Shown here in pieces: positions 44,644 through 54,593 of a stretch of DNA of 64,000 bases. The position numbers and the translations under genes were made by a program. Below the pieces are notes generated by a model. It saw nothing but the letters and a program-made list of their open reading frames with translations. It was not told the origin of the DNA and did not search any database. Source of the stretch: Hoylesella buccalis ATCC 35310 (GTDB taxonomy: Bacteria; Bacteroidota; Bacteroidia; Bacteroidales; Bacteroidaceae); the NCBI RefSeq assembly GCF_000177075.1, contig NZ_ADEG01000045.1, positions 1-64,000 on the forward strand, read 5' to 3'. Position 1 is the first letter of the stretch, and every line of letters begins with the position of its first letter.

Positions 44644-45438
44644 TTATTTGTTCACAAACTCGTCAAATTGTTTGTTCACTTGAAGCATCCATTCGGGAAG
44701 TTTAGCGATTGCGTTATCAACCAATTCTTTTGGCATGGTCTTGTAAAAAGCGTATGCCATGGGGCCAGAAATGGCAGCCAAAGTGTCTGCATCACCGCCT
44801 AAGGCAATTGCCAACTTCAAACAGTCCGCATAATCTGTACTTTCTAAAAAACAGATAAGGGCAGCAGGGACAGTCTGTTGGCAGGTCTCATCAAAGTCAT
44901 AGTTGGGTTTTATACCTTGATAGGTCAAGTCCGACCAATTTGGGTAGTATTTTTCAAGTACATGCTCTCTAATAAAATCTTTGTTTTGCCCTTGCATACC
45001 GTAGAATATAGCCAAAGCAGTTGCTACTGCTCCTTTAATTCCCTCGGGATGATTATGGGTAGGCATCGCTGTCTGTGTAGCCAGTTCTATACATTCTTTG
45101 ACATCCTTAGCCATAAATCCAGCCGATGAAACCCTCATCGCACTACCATTGCCAAAGGAATTATACGGAGGTTGAATATCTTTTGCAATCAGCCATCTTG
45201 CAAATCGTCCGCCAAATCCACGATAAAAGTCTGCACGGCATCTCTTCCAAAGGTTTTCTGCCATATTCAGATTCTTTATAAATGCTTCCGCACATGCAAA
45301 CGTGCAAACGGTATCATCAGTATAAGTATTCGATGAAAGTAGTAAATCGACCGCATTATAATTTTTTGTTCGATTTTCAAATTCGTACGGCATTCCTGCG
45401 ATGTCGCCAATTGCTGCGCTTAATAGTAGATTCTTCAT
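44644..45438 (-). CDS. ADP-ribosylglycohydrolase-family protein (DraG-like)
   Basis: 264 residues. The dinuclear-metal motifs of the ADP-ribosylhydrolase family are intact: AAIGDIAGMPYEFE at the start, YTDDTVCTFACAEA (metal-binding TDDT) and the C-terminal ALGGDADTLAAISGP. The family removes ADP-ribose from proteins or related groups; the target is unknown. No partner ADP-ribosyltransferase is seen nearby. It stands alone on the minus strand, between the FHA gene and the GLPGLI pair; no promoter was identified. Confidence 0.88.
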   Translation of the reverse strand: MKNLLLSAAIGDIAGMPYEFENRTKNYNAVDLLLSSNTYTDDTVCTFACAEAFIKNLNMAENLWKRCRADFYRGFGGRFARWLIAKDIQPPYNSFGNGSAMRVSSAGFMAKDVKECIELATQTAMPTHNHPEGIKGAVATALAIFYGMQGQNKDFIREHVLEKYYPNWSDLTYQGIKPNYDFDETCQQTVPAALICFLESTDYADCLKLAIALGGDADTLAAISGPMAYAFYKTMPKELVDNAIAKLPEWMLQVNKQFDEFVNK

Positions 45439-45549
45439 AGTTAATATTTTTTTTGTATAGCATTCAAAACCCTTGCCATCAATGGCTGAATTTCTCTTCA
45501 GAATCGAGAAATAATAATACTCTCTTTTGCAACACTTGTCATGTAAGGC

Positions 45550-48126
45550 TCACATGGTTAATTTCACGGAACAAACACATTCTCTTCCTCTCAATTGATA
45601 GTTATAGGTAAATGTATTGACAGAGTTGTAAATGGTATATCCATATTGTTGTTGGTTCAGAATGTTTCTGATGTCAAGAGAAACCTTGAGTGCTTTCTTT
45701 CGATAAGATAATCCCATATCCAATAGACTCATGGTCTTCGTCAAATCTTTCGTCAATTCATTCTTCACAATATCAGCAGAAGTGTCGAATGTGAAGCCAT
45801 CGAATGGCATGATTTTCAAGGAAATCTTGTGCTGCTGACTTAGATAGCTGTTGCTCTGATACTCGGTAGAAAGATAAGTCTTAGCAAACATTCCATGATA
45901 ATCTAACTCCACATACTTAAAAGGTTGTGAAGTAAGTTTTGGAGAGAGAATCCAACTTTTCCAGGTGTACTTCTGCTGAACATCATTCTGCAAAGTCGTT
46001 TGTCGCTTCCATTGATAAACAGCATTTAATGAAATTTTGGTCTTGATAGGCTCTATAAATTTTGTGATACCTACTTGCTCCATCAAACTTCTTCCTGTAT
46101 TTGGGGCGTATATTTTCGACATGGTGACGAGCTTCGAGCTTGCGTTTTGGCTCAAAAGCAAGTTGTTCTTTTCCTGATTATAAAGAAAATCTACATTGAG
46201 AAACCACATTTTCAGTGGTATCTTATAGTCGTAATGTAGCGAGGCATCCCAACTTTTGTTGTCTGCCAATACACCAGAGCCAATCTTCAATGAGGTGTCA
46301 TTGACTCTGACAGGTGCTTTCAAGAAGTCCAATATGTCGCCAAAGTTACGGGAATAGAACAGGTTGGTACGCAGCACAGAACGGGAGGTTACCTTATAGT
46401 TGCCATACACGCTTGGGCAAATGGAATAATACCAAGATCCAGACGATGATGCTGACATGTGGTCTCTATGAGCTATATAGTCTATGCGCATCGGTATTCC
46501 CAATCGAAAGACGTATTTGTACTGAGGATGCGAATACTCATATTGTGGTGCCAACGCCATTCTGAGGTTCTGCATACTCACATCGTTGCCTTCATCTGTG
46601 GGCTGCAAGTTCGTTTTCACCTTATCTATATAGTAGTTCAACAACAATGGCAAATAGATGCGAGAGTTGAGATGCTTCTTTGATACAGAGATGGTGTTCT
46701 CTGTTCTGAACGTTTGTCCATTGGCATTTTGCACTACACCACCAGCAGTTTCCTTGTCAAGCATTATCTTTCCCATAGGCGAACCTTGATATGACAATAC
46801 AGATGTAACCGACCAACGCAAGTCCTTGTGATTCCACAAGGTAGAGAACTTGTTGTTCAAATCAAACGCTCGCATCTTCTGTTTCTGGTTAAAGAAAGAT
46901 TCATTTTCTTTAGTTGGCAACTCAGATGTTAGAAAAGAACCAGTGCCAGACAACGTGTTGCTGAGATAAGTCTTATCCGAATTGTCCTTATATTCCAACA
47001 GAATGCTTGGGCGATGTACGGTTAATAGAGGTGAATACGCTTGAGCGATGATGATATGATGGTCTGCATCCGCATAACTTCTCGTCAAACTATAATCGTA
47101 CTTACTTTTGACATAACTATACCCAATATTCCCTTTTAAGGTAACATCCTTTTGAATCTTTTTCAATAGGTTGAAAGATACCAACCTGTCTGTTGGTGAA
47201 GCATATCTGTCAACATCAATAGGAGGTGTGGAAGCAGAGAGATTCCCCAATAAATTAGATACCGTAGATGATGTTTCTCTATTGGCAAAGTGATTGGTTC
47301 CGTCTGTCAAAGCAAATTGATTGATGTTGCCAGCCTTTAGTGAAGCCAACATTTGGAAGTTTGACATGAAGAGCATTCCTGCACCATTCACTTCATACAA
47401 AGTATGCTTGCCTACACCAAGTGACACACTATAAGAACCAATTGGTTTGAACTTTGCCTTGTTGCTCATTTTTACATTGATTGCCACCTTGTCGGAAAAG
47501 ACATCCTTTTTAGCTTTCACAGCTTGATGGTTGCTCAGCACTTGCACGGTGCTTACTAACGAAGCAGGAATGTTAGTGGTTGCTATGTTATAGCGTCCAC
47601 CCAACAAATCCATGTTGTCAATGTAAAAGTTAGAAATCTCCTTGCCCAGATATTTGATGGAACCTTTGTCCTCAACTTCAATGCCTGGGAGTTTCTTCAT
47701 GGCATCTTTCAAAGTATAGTCATTCTTTCCTATATACGAGGCTAAGTTGTAAGACAGGGTGTCACCTCGTTGGTAGATGGCAGGAGCTTTTACCACGACT
47801 TCTTTCAATGCAGTTATTTTCTCTTTCAGGATGAAGTCGCACTTCTGTGAGATATTCTTGATTTCTCTCTTGGCTTTCTCATATCCAATGGTTTCGGCTG
47901 TAATGATGAGCTGTTTGGCATCTGTCTTCAGCGTTAACTGATAAGTCCCCTTCTCGGATGTTCGTGCAAAGGCTAAAGTTGCTTTGTCAGCAGTAGCCTT
48001 TACGATGACACCTTCCAAAGCCAAGCCAGTGGTATCACGCACTATTCCTGTAACTACACTTTGGGAAAAAGAGGAGTTACAGAGGCATGTCAACAGCATC
48101 AAAATCGAGAATATTCGCCTATTCAT
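45550..48126 (-). CDS. outer-membrane beta-barrel protein with carboxypeptidase-like N-domain (GLPGLI partner)
   Basis: 858 residues. Signal peptide (MNRRIFSILMLLTCLCNSSFS), then a CarboxypepD-like domain (about 25-110: VTGIVRDTTGLALEGVIVKAT), a plug-like region with LKDAMKKLPGIEVEDKGSI and YIDNMDLLGGRYNIA, and a long barrel ending in VCSVKLTM. It is TonB-receptor-like but the substrate is unknown. ATG at 48124-48126 was used; the frame has a TTG one codon earlier. The GLPGLI gene ends 13 nt upstream on the same strand, a common pairing in Bacteroidetes. Confidence 0.85.
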   Translation of the reverse strand: MNRRIFSILMLLTCLCNSSFSQSVVTGIVRDTTGLALEGVIVKATADKATLAFARTSEKGTYQLTLKTDAKQLIITAETIGYEKAKREIKNISQKCDFILKEKITALKEVVVKAPAIYQRGDTLSYNLASYIGKNDYTLKDAMKKLPGIEVEDKGSIKYLGKEISNFYIDNMDLLGGRYNIATTNIPASLVSTVQVLSNHQAVKAKKDVFSDKVAINVKMSNKAKFKPIGSYSVSLGVGKHTLYEVNGAGMLFMSNFQMLASLKAGNINQFALTDGTNHFANRETSSTVSNLLGNLSASTPPIDVDRYASPTDRLVSFNLLKKIQKDVTLKGNIGYSYVKSKYDYSLTRSYADADHHIIIAQAYSPLLTVHRPSILLEYKDNSDKTYLSNTLSGTGSFLTSELPTKENESFFNQKQKMRAFDLNNKFSTLWNHKDLRWSVTSVLSYQGSPMGKIMLDKETAGGVVQNANGQTFRTENTISVSKKHLNSRIYLPLLLNYYIDKVKTNLQPTDEGNDVSMQNLRMALAPQYEYSHPQYKYVFRLGIPMRIDYIAHRDHMSASSSGSWYYSICPSVYGNYKVTSRSVLRTNLFYSRNFGDILDFLKAPVRVNDTSLKIGSGVLADNKSWDASLHYDYKIPLKMWFLNVDFLYNQEKNNLLLSQNASSKLVTMSKIYAPNTGRSLMEQVGITKFIEPIKTKISLNAVYQWKRQTTLQNDVQQKYTWKSWILSPKLTSQPFKYVELDYHGMFAKTYLSTEYQSNSYLSQQHKISLKIMPFDGFTFDTSADIVKNELTKDLTKTMSLLDMGLSYRKKALKVSLDIRNILNQQQYGYTIYNSVNTFTYNYQLRGRECVCSVKLTM

Positions 48127-48139
48127 CAATGTGCAAGGT

Positions 48140-48970
48140 TTACTTCAATTCGAGCGGAACATATCCATTTGGGCGAACTCTCACCACCACACCATTGATC
48201 AAGGTTTTATATTCGCCATTATCAAATTTCTGAACGCTCATCTCGCTGATGGCTTCCCCAGGGATGTTACCCATCGGATCTATCTCAAACTTGTTCTTCG
48301 CTTTAATAAATTGCTCTCTTGAAATATTGATGGGATTGGCGTATGGCTTCAAGTTCATCGGAGTGTTGGATTTACGGAATGTGATTGCCTTGAACTGATG
48401 TATGTTTTCTGCATCGTTAGCCGCCAATACCAATCCTGGCAAACCGCAAAGTTTCCAAGGTCCAAAGGACACTGGTATCTCAGAAGAATACCAAACCGTC
48501 CATGCTCTGCCACCATATTCTCCCACTGCCTTTTGACAAGTGTATCCACAGACAGTGTTAGTTTCCTCTGAAAGGTTCCAATTGATGGGTGTGGCACTCT
48601 CGGTATAACTGTAATAATTAGGTGTGATGACGCTATAAACCGTCAACTTACCTTTAGGTTCATTTTGGGAAACAGACTGGTCGAAGAGTATATCGTTTCT
48701 CGTTTCTTGTGCCTTGAACTTCTGGATGTCCGCTTCTGGAGCCTTGCAAGCTATGGCAGAGTCTACTTGAAAGGTGGTATAATCAGAAAACTTTGCTGTG
48801 TTTCTACCGATTTGGAGAATGGTAGAGGTTGCATCGATAGAACCTTTGGTATTCTTTACTTGATACTCGTAGATGCACTCGTATTCATCTACGGGAGAAG
48901 AACTTGCATTCTGTCCGAATGCTACAGATGTTAAGCTAACAGCAGCTGTCAGTAAGACTAACTTTTTCAT
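48140..48970 (-). CDS. GLPGLI family protein
   Basis: 276 residues, with a signal peptide (MKKLVLLTAAVSLTSVAFGQ). The family name motif is present as GLPGLVLAAND near residue 175, preceded by GEYGGRAWTVWYSSEIPVSFGP, a typical block. The function is unknown; the family is found in Bacteroidetes, usually beside a CarboxypepD-like barrel as here, and is thought to be exported. It is the first gene of the two-gene unit. No clear TAnnTTTG box was found ahead of it, but two palindromes lie upstream at 49080-49118. Confidence 0.9.
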   Translation of the reverse strand: MKKLVLLTAAVSLTSVAFGQNASSSPVDEYECIYEYQVKNTKGSIDATSTILQIGRNTAKFSDYTTFQVDSAIACKAPEADIQKFKAQETRNDILFDQSVSQNEPKGKLTVYSVITPNYYSYTESATPINWNLSEETNTVCGYTCQKAVGEYGGRAWTVWYSSEIPVSFGPWKLCGLPGLVLAANDAENIHQFKAITFRKSNTPMNLKPYANPINISREQFIKAKNKFEIDPMGNIPGEAISEMSVQKFDNGEYKTLINGVVVRVRPNGYVPLELK

Positions 48971-49079
48971 ATTCTATGTTTTTTATAGTTGTTACTCATG
49001 TAATTTCGCTTGGCTCATGGGACAAATCATCTATGTGGAAGAGTCTACTCTTGAAATAGATTGATACATCACGACCCAC

Positions 49080-49118
49080 TTGGTCGAATTAATTCAACCA
49101 ACACATATTTGAATATAT
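49080..49118. promoter_or_regulatory. two adjacent palindromes upstream of the GLPGLI gene
   Basis: A 22-bp palindrome with one mismatch (arms TTGGTCGAATT and AATTCAACCAA, 49080-49101) is followed by ACATAT, TTGA, ATATATGT (49102-49119). They are 110-150 bp before the GLPGLI start and are candidate regulator sites. Confidence 0.35.
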
Positions 49119-49370
49119 GTCATCATTGCTGCTAAATTACAATAAATCTCGGAAAATCAGTAATACTCTACAGATTGTTTTATGAAATATCCAACACCTT
49201 AACAAGTTTTAAACTCCGCAAGATGATACGTCAACCCAAGGATCTTTCATTGAAACAAGGTTGTTCGGTGTAAAAAAAACACCATGTTCTTTTGTATGAA
49301 CACGAATGTAACTACCATTTTCGACGCGATGTGAAAATAATGCTGGAGGACAATCAACGACACCCGCCTT

Positions 49371-49400
49371 GTTTGTTAACAAACCTTTCGTTTGTTAAAC
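49371..49400. other. perfect 14-bp palindrome and partial copy
   Basis: GTTTGTTAACAAAC (49371-49384) is its own reverse complement; GTTTGTTAAAC follows at 49390-49400. Function unknown. Confidence 0.4.
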
Positions 49401-49480
49401 CGATTCATTTTCTTTGACAAAATAAAATTGAAAAATAGATAAAATTGGGAGTTATTTTAGGTATTCAAACCCTTAAACGC

Positions 49481-49603
49481 ATCACCTTGTACCCTATTCA
49501 CATGGAATTAATCAGCAATTAGCATGCTTTTACCGTCCAATTTGCATGCTTTAGCCGCCCAATCTCAATCCTATAAATGTTCTTTTTTACACAAAATAGA
49601 GCG
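49481..49603 (+). repeat. phased word array related to the dispersed element, partial copy
   Basis: Words CATCACCTTG (49481), CATGGAATTA (49501), CATGCTTTTA (49523), CATGCTTTAG (49545) and CAATCCTATA (49566) are spaced 20, 22, 22 and 21 nt. A following stretch with TTTTTT, ACACAAAAT and AGAGCG resembles copy 1 after its array. A half-site GCTTATTTAC occurs at 49703-49712 without its partner arm. The rest of the 1.08-kb gap 48971-50053 holds the palindromes listed separately and the ftsE promoter. Confidence 0.45.
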
Positions 49604-49909
49604 TTTTATGCCCCAAACACATTGATTTTTGATTTCTCTTTGGGACTAAAAATCACATAAGATACTAACAATCAAACAGATAACAAAACTCTACCATGAT
49701 TCGCTTATTTACAACACACGAACAAGTTGGTTGAAAAAACGTCCAGCATTTGTGTTAAAAAGACGTTGGCGACAGAAGACGTTTCACGGACGAATAATCC
49801 GTTTGATGAAAACAAAACGAAAAGCAACATTGTTACATGAAAAAGCCATGTGAGTACGTCAACCCACTCTTTTCTACCCCGAGAGGCGTATAATTCGGAA
49901 AAATTGCCT

Positions 49910-49917
49910 AAATTTGC
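49910..49917 (+). promoter_or_regulatory. -7 box (TAAATTTG) ahead of ftsE
   Basis: A consensus octamer about 137 bp before the ftsE ATG, in AT-rich sequence. The -33 element is weak. Confidence 0.45.
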
Positions 49918-50053
49918 ATCATACTTCAAGCGTATAAAATGTTTCGTTTAAAAGTAAGAAGACCACCATCGACCTCAATTGTAGGACAACCATTCTTGGC
50001 TATGTCATACCCCAACTGGCATTAAACAAAATCATCAAAAGGAAAAATCAGAT

Positions 50054-50794
50054 ATGTTAGTAGATTATCAAAAAGTTCAAATATTTCAAGCAGACAATCA
50101 CATCTTGCAAAACGTTGACTTCAAAGTAGACGAAGGAGAATTCATCTATATCATCGGGAAGGTAGGTTCTGGCAAGAGTTCACTGCTTAAAACCATGTAT
50201 TGCGAATTGGATATCGAAGGCGATTCAGATACAAAAGCTGAAATCCTTGACAGAGACATCATAAAGGTAAAACGCAACGAAGTGCCTGCATTGAGAAAAG
50301 AAATGGGGATTATCTTTCAAGATTTCCAGCTTCTTCATGACCGGGATGTTTACAAAAACTTGTATTTTGTCTTGAAAGCCACGGGGTGGAAAGACAAGAA
50401 CGAGATTAACCAGCGAATTGATGAAGTGCTCAATGATGTAGGTATGATTGAGAAAAAGCACAAGATGCCTTACGAACTCTCTGGCGGTGAGCAGCAACGT
50501 ATAGCCATTGCGAGAGCTTTGTTGAACAAGCCGAAGATCATCATCGCCGACGAGCCTACCGGTAATTTGGATCCCGAAACGGCAAGTCACATCGTAAAGT
50601 TACTGAAAGACATCACTCAAACGGGAACAGCGGTGGTGATGTCCACGCACAACATCCCCATGTTAGACAAATTTCCGGGTATTGTATATCGTTGCAAAAA
50701 TGGACACATCGAAGACATTACGAACGAATACAACAAAATAGACTTGCAAGAAGAAGCCGAAAGCGACTCCCAATCATGTCCATCGGTTGAGTGA
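50054..50794 (+). CDS. ftsE: cell-division ABC ATPase FtsE-like
   Basis: 246 residues: Walker [11 protein letters not shown]-loop [16 protein letters not shown], signature [15 protein letters not shown], Walker [17 protein letters not shown], and the switch His in MSTHNIP. The YKNLYF and LLHDRDV wording is typical of FtsE, which with FtsX couples division to peptidoglycan hydrolase control. No ftsX lies nearby, so the partner is elsewhere. lysC follows after 40 bp, giving a likely ftsE-lysC-lysA unit. LolD-type ATPases are similar, so the assignment rests mainly on sequence flavour. Confidence 0.8.
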   Translation: MLVDYQKVQIFQADNHILQNVDFKVDEGEFIYIIGKVGSGKSSLLKTMYCELDIEGDSDTKAEILDRDIIKVKRNEVPALRKEMGIIFQDFQLLHDRDVYKNLYFVLKATGWKDKNEINQRIDEVLNDVGMIEKKHKMPYELSGGEQQRIAIARALLNKPKIIIADEPTGNLDPETASHIVKLLKDITQTGTAVVMSTHNIPMLDKFPGIVYRCKNGHIEDITNEYNKIDLQEEAESDSQSCPSVE

Positions 50795-50834
50795 TAGACA
50801 ATTCTTTTACGAAGCAATGTAAATATAATAAAAG

Positions 50835-52172
50835 ATGAAGGTGATGAAATTTGGGGGAACCTCTGTAGGTTCTCCAGAACGAATGAAGAATGTAGCTTCA
50901 CTCGTAACACGGTCGGGTGAGCAGACATTTGTTGTCCTGTCGGCCATGTCCGGCACTACCAACACACTGATAGAGATAGCCGATTATCTCTACAAGAAGA
51001 ATCCGGAAGGTGCCAATGAGGTAATCAACACATTGGAAGAGAAATACATGCAGCACGTAGACGAGTTGTATGCGACGGATGAATACAAGACGAAAACCCG
51101 CCAGTTCCTGGTAAGCGAATTCGAATATCTTCGTTCGTTTACCAAAGATCTTTTTACATCGTTCGAAGAGAAGTGCATTGTAGCGCAAGGCGAAATCATG
51201 AGTACCAACATGGTGGTAAACTATTTGCAGGAACAGGGTGTTCATGCAGTTCTTCTATCGGCTTTGGATTTTATGCGAACAGACAAAAATGCAGAGCCAG
51301 ACCCACCCTACATCAAGGAAAAACTCTCCGCCATCATGGCTGACAATGAGGGCTACCAAATTTATATTACTCAAGGCTTTATCTGCCGAAATGCTTATGG
51401 TGAGGTAGACAACCTACTGCGGGGCGGTTCCGACTATACGGCTTCTCTGATTGGAGCTGCACTCAACGCTGAAGAAATTGTCATCTGGACCGATATTGAC
51501 GGCATGCATAATAACGACCCACGTATCGTCGACAAGACCGATGCCGTGCAACAACTCAACTTTGAAGAAGCCGCCGAACTGGCTTACTTTGGGGCCAAAA
51601 TCCTCCATCCTACTTGCATACAGCCTGCCAAATACGCAGGCATTCCCGTTCGATTGAAGAACACAATGGAACCCGATGCATACGGCACGATCATTGACAA
51701 CGTGATCGTTCGCGGAAAAATCAAAGCCGTTGCGGCCAAAGACAACATCGTTGCCATCAAAATCAAATCGTCCAGGATGTTGCTTGCGACTGGGTTCCTG
51801 AGAAAAGTGTTTGAGATTTTTGAAAGCTACCAAACGCCCATTGACATGATTGCGACCAGCGAGGTGGGATTGTCCATAAGCATTGACAACGCCACGCATT
51901 TGGATGAAATCGTTGATGAATTGAAAAAATACGGTACCGTGACCGTTGACACCGACATGTGCATCATCTGCGTGGTTGGTGATTTAGACTGGAGCAATGT
52001 TGGATTCGAAACACTTGCCTTGGATGCCATGAAGGATATTCCGGTTCGCATGATTTCCTATGGTGGCAGCAATTATAACATTTCTTTCTTGGTAAGGGAA
52101 GCTGACAAGAAGCGAGCATTGCAAAGCCTGAGTAACCTGCTGTTTGAAACAACCTGCGCGAATGGTAATTGA
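50835..52172 (+). CDS. lysC: aspartate kinase
   Basis: 445 residues. It phosphorylates aspartate, the first step to lysine, diaminopimelate, threonine and methionine. The kinase domain begins KFGGTSVGSPERM, with LLRGGSDYTASLIGAAL and IWTDIDGMHNNDPR, followed by two ACT domains (about 310-440) that give feedback control. It is a single-function enzyme, not fused to homoserine dehydrogenase. lysA starts 9 nt after its stop, so the two share an mRNA. Confidence 0.96.
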   Translation: MKVMKFGGTSVGSPERMKNVASLVTRSGEQTFVVLSAMSGTTNTLIEIADYLYKKNPEGANEVINTLEEKYMQHVDELYATDEYKTKTRQFLVSEFEYLRSFTKDLFTSFEEKCIVAQGEIMSTNMVVNYLQEQGVHAVLLSALDFMRTDKNAEPDPPYIKEKLSAIMADNEGYQIYITQGFICRNAYGEVDNLLRGGSDYTASLIGAALNAEEIVIWTDIDGMHNNDPRIVDKTDAVQQLNFEEAAELAYFGAKILHPTCIQPAKYAGIPVRLKNTMEPDAYGTIIDNVIVRGKIKAVAAKDNIVAIKIKSSRMLLATGFLRKVFEIFESYQTPIDMIATSEVGLSISIDNATHLDEIVDELKKYGTVTVDTDMCIICVVGDLDWSNVGFETLALDAMKDIPVRMISYGGSNYNISFLVREADKKRALQSLSNLLFETTCANGN

Positions 52173-52181
52173 CGGGAAGCT

Positions 52182-53339
52182 ATGCATCAGTTAGTTTCAT
52201 TAGACAAACTTAGCACCAAGCAAACGCCGTTCTATTACTATGACACGGCCTTGCTGAAAGAAACGCTCCAAGCCATCAAGACTGAAATTGAGCAGTATGA
52301 ACGTTTCCAAGTTCATTATGCCGTCAAGGCAAATGCCAACGCAAAGCTGCTCAACATCATCAGTCAGGCTGGATTAGAGGCTGATTGCGTGAGTGGCGGA
52401 GAGATATTGGCTGCGATTGATGCAGGCTTCTCACCCAACAAGATAGTTTATGCTGGTGTTGGCAAAAGTGACTGGGAAATCGCTTTGGGCATTGACCAAG
52501 AGATTCTTTGCTTCAACGTTGAGAGCATTGCCGAGCTTGAGGTCATCAATGAGATTGCTGAAAAGAAAGGTAAAATAGCACGCATTGCTTTGCGAATCAA
52601 CCCAGACGTGGAAGCTCATACCCATGCGAACATCACGACAGGACTGGCCGAAAACAAGTTTGGCATTGCCCTGTGCGAGATGAAAACCGCCCTCGAGGCG
52701 TGTTTGCGGATGAAGAATGTAAGGTTTACCGGCCTACATTTTCATATCGGTTCACAAATTCTTGACATGCGTGACTTTGTTTCTTTGTGCGATCGAATCA
52801 ATCAATTGCAGGAAGAACTGCATCAACATCATGTTCATGTTGAAAGCATTAACGTTGGCGGAGGATTGGGTGTGAACTACGAACATCCTGACCAGCAACC
52901 CATTCCTGATTTCAAAGCATATTTTCAGACATACGCCCAACACTTGAAGTTGTACCCACATCAAACGCTACACTTCGAACTTGGACGCTCTATCGTCGCA
53001 CAATGTGGAAGTTTAATCACCAAAGTGCTGTACGTCAAACAAGGTGTACGCAAAAAGTTTTGTATCGTTGACGCCGGTATGACCGATTTCATCAGACCCG
53101 CTCTGTATCAATCGCGGCATCAAATAGAGAATCTTTCCAGCAATGACGCTCATGAAACCTATGACGTGGTGGGACCAATATGTGAGTCGAGTGACGTGTT
53201 TGCCAAAGCCATTGATTTGAACCAATGTCATCGCTGCGACCTGTTGGCCATCCGGTCTGCCGGTGCTTACGGCGAAGTGATGGCCAGCCAATACAATTGT
53301 AGGAAACTACCCAAAGGTTATTTAACAGAGGATTTATAA
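52182..53339 (+). CDS. lysA: diaminopimelate decarboxylase
   Basis: 385 residues of the fold III PLP decarboxylases. It converts meso-diaminopimelate to lysine. The PLP lysine is in VHYAVKANANAKLL, the glycine loop is INVGGGLGVNYEHPD, and the C-terminal block is VGPICESSDVFAKAI with GAYGEVMASQYN. It sits directly behind lysC, so the first and last steps of lysine synthesis are cotranscribed. The GT2 gene starts 22 nt after it. Confidence 0.95.
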   Translation: MHQLVSLDKLSTKQTPFYYYDTALLKETLQAIKTEIEQYERFQVHYAVKANANAKLLNIISQAGLEADCVSGGEILAAIDAGFSPNKIVYAGVGKSDWEIALGIDQEILCFNVESIAELEVINEIAEKKGKIARIALRINPDVEAHTHANITTGLAENKFGIALCEMKTALEACLRMKNVRFTGLHFHIGSQILDMRDFVSLCDRINQLQEELHQHHVHVESINVGGGLGVNYEHPDQQPIPDFKAYFQTYAQHLKLYPHQTLHFELGRSIVAQCGSLITKVLYVKQGVRKKFCIVDAGMTDFIRPALYQSRHQIENLSSNDAHETYDVVGPICESSDVFAKAIDLNQCHRCDLLAIRSAGAYGEVMASQYNCRKLPKGYLTEDL

Positions 53340-53361
53340 TATTGTAGAATCATTCGTGTCT

Positions 53362-54591
53362 ATGTTTTTTGACCAGTTGACCATCATATTAAGCTCTATC
53401 ACGCTGCTGCTTGCAGTGGCTGCTCCTTTTTGTTCTCCCTTCTACCGGTTTAGGAAAATCGTGAAGAGGTTTCAATCCTCTGACTTCGAGGAGAAAGAAT
53501 CTGCCGCTTTGGACAGCTTTCAAGAAGAGAACTCTGCCCAAGAACCATCAAAAGCTTGCTCAATTCCTGCGAAAACATCAGTCCCCATCACCGTACTGCT
53601 GACCGTACACGACCAAGCCAAGGAGCTGGAGATGCACCTATCTTCATTTCTTTCACAAGAGTTTGACAACGATTTTCAGGTCGTTGTCGTAGCCGAGCAA
53701 GGTGACAGCGAGACAGAAGACGTATTGAAGCGGTATGAAAACGATTCACATCTTTACGCAACTTTCATCCCTTCATCCTCACGCTACATGAGTAAAAAGA
53801 AGTTGGCAGTTACCCTTGGAGTAAAGGCGGCAAAGTATGAATGGATCATCATGACCGATGCCGGTTGTACACCCGCATCTCCTTACTGGCTGCAATGCAT
53901 GTCGAAGGCTTGCAATGAGAACAACAAACTGGTGCTGGGGTATAGCAATTACATGACGGAAACAGCTGACTTTCGCCGACTTGAGCAGCTGTATACAGAA
54001 CTATACCTTATGAGGAAAGCTGAGAACGCTACTGCCTATCGCACCAATTCTGCCAATTTGGCGTTTCGAAAAAGTATGTTTCTACAAGGAGAAGGCTATC
54101 GGGGCAACCTTCACCTGCTACGCGGTGAATACGATTTCATCGTCAACAAGTATGCAGACGAAGGCTCATCCGCACTCATGATGGAGCAAGATGCCTGGAT
54201 TATAGAAGACGAACCACTGCAAAAGAAATGGCTCAACAAGCATCTTTTCTATCAAGAAACACGCAAATACCTCAACCGTTCAACGCCCATGCGCATGCTG
54301 TTCAATCTGGATACGATACTCTTGCATACTTCCTACCTATTCATCTTGGCCATGATGGTGTATGGTGGTGTACTCATGAATTACACGTTACTGCTGACAG
54401 CCGTGGTTTCTTTGCTCCTTACAATCATCCTGCGTGTACGATTCGCCAAGAGAACGCTTACATATTTCTTGGAAGATATCGCACTTTGGAAGGTCATACC
54501 CTTTGAAATCAGCATGATGTGGAGAAATCTATCTTACCGTTTGAGATACGCCAGAGCAGACAAAAACGATTTCACCAGCCATAAACTATAG
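53362..54591 (+). CDS. family 2 glycosyltransferase, membrane-bound
   Basis: 409 residues. An N-terminal membrane helix (ILSSITLLLAVAAPFCSPFY) is followed by a GT-A domain from about 70: VPITVLLTVHDQAKELEMHL, WIIMTDAGCTPASPYWL (nucleotide/metal Asp) and YRTNSANLAFRKS, then at least two C-terminal membrane helices (LILHTSYLFILAMMVYGG, TLLLTAVVSLLLTII). This is the layout of processive or lipid-linked sugar transferases. ATG at 53362 was used; a GTG two codons earlier is also in frame. Stop and next start are 2 nt apart, so the downstream GT-like protein is translationally coupled. Confidence 0.85.
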   Translation: MFFDQLTIILSSITLLLAVAAPFCSPFYRFRKIVKRFQSSDFEEKESAALDSFQEENSAQEPSKACSIPAKTSVPITVLLTVHDQAKELEMHLSSFLSQEFDNDFQVVVVAEQGDSETEDVLKRYENDSHLYATFIPSSSRYMSKKKLAVTLGVKAAKYEWIIMTDAGCTPASPYWLQCMSKACNENNKLVLGYSNYMTETADFRRLEQLYTELYLMRKAENATAYRTNSANLAFRKSMFLQGEGYRGNLHLLRGEYDFIVNKYADEGSSALMMEQDAWIIEDEPLQKKWLNKHLFYQETRKYLNRSTPMRMLFNLDTILLHTSYLFILAMMVYGGVLMNYTLLLTAVVSLLLTIILRVRFAKRTLTYFLEDIALWKVIPFEISMMWRNLSYRLRYARADKNDFTSHKL

Positions 54592-54593
54592 TG

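Noticed and set aside
49705..49929. 74-residue minus-strand frame near ftsE
   Set aside because: It overlaps the ftsE promoter and part of the repeat region, with no recognisable protein pattern.
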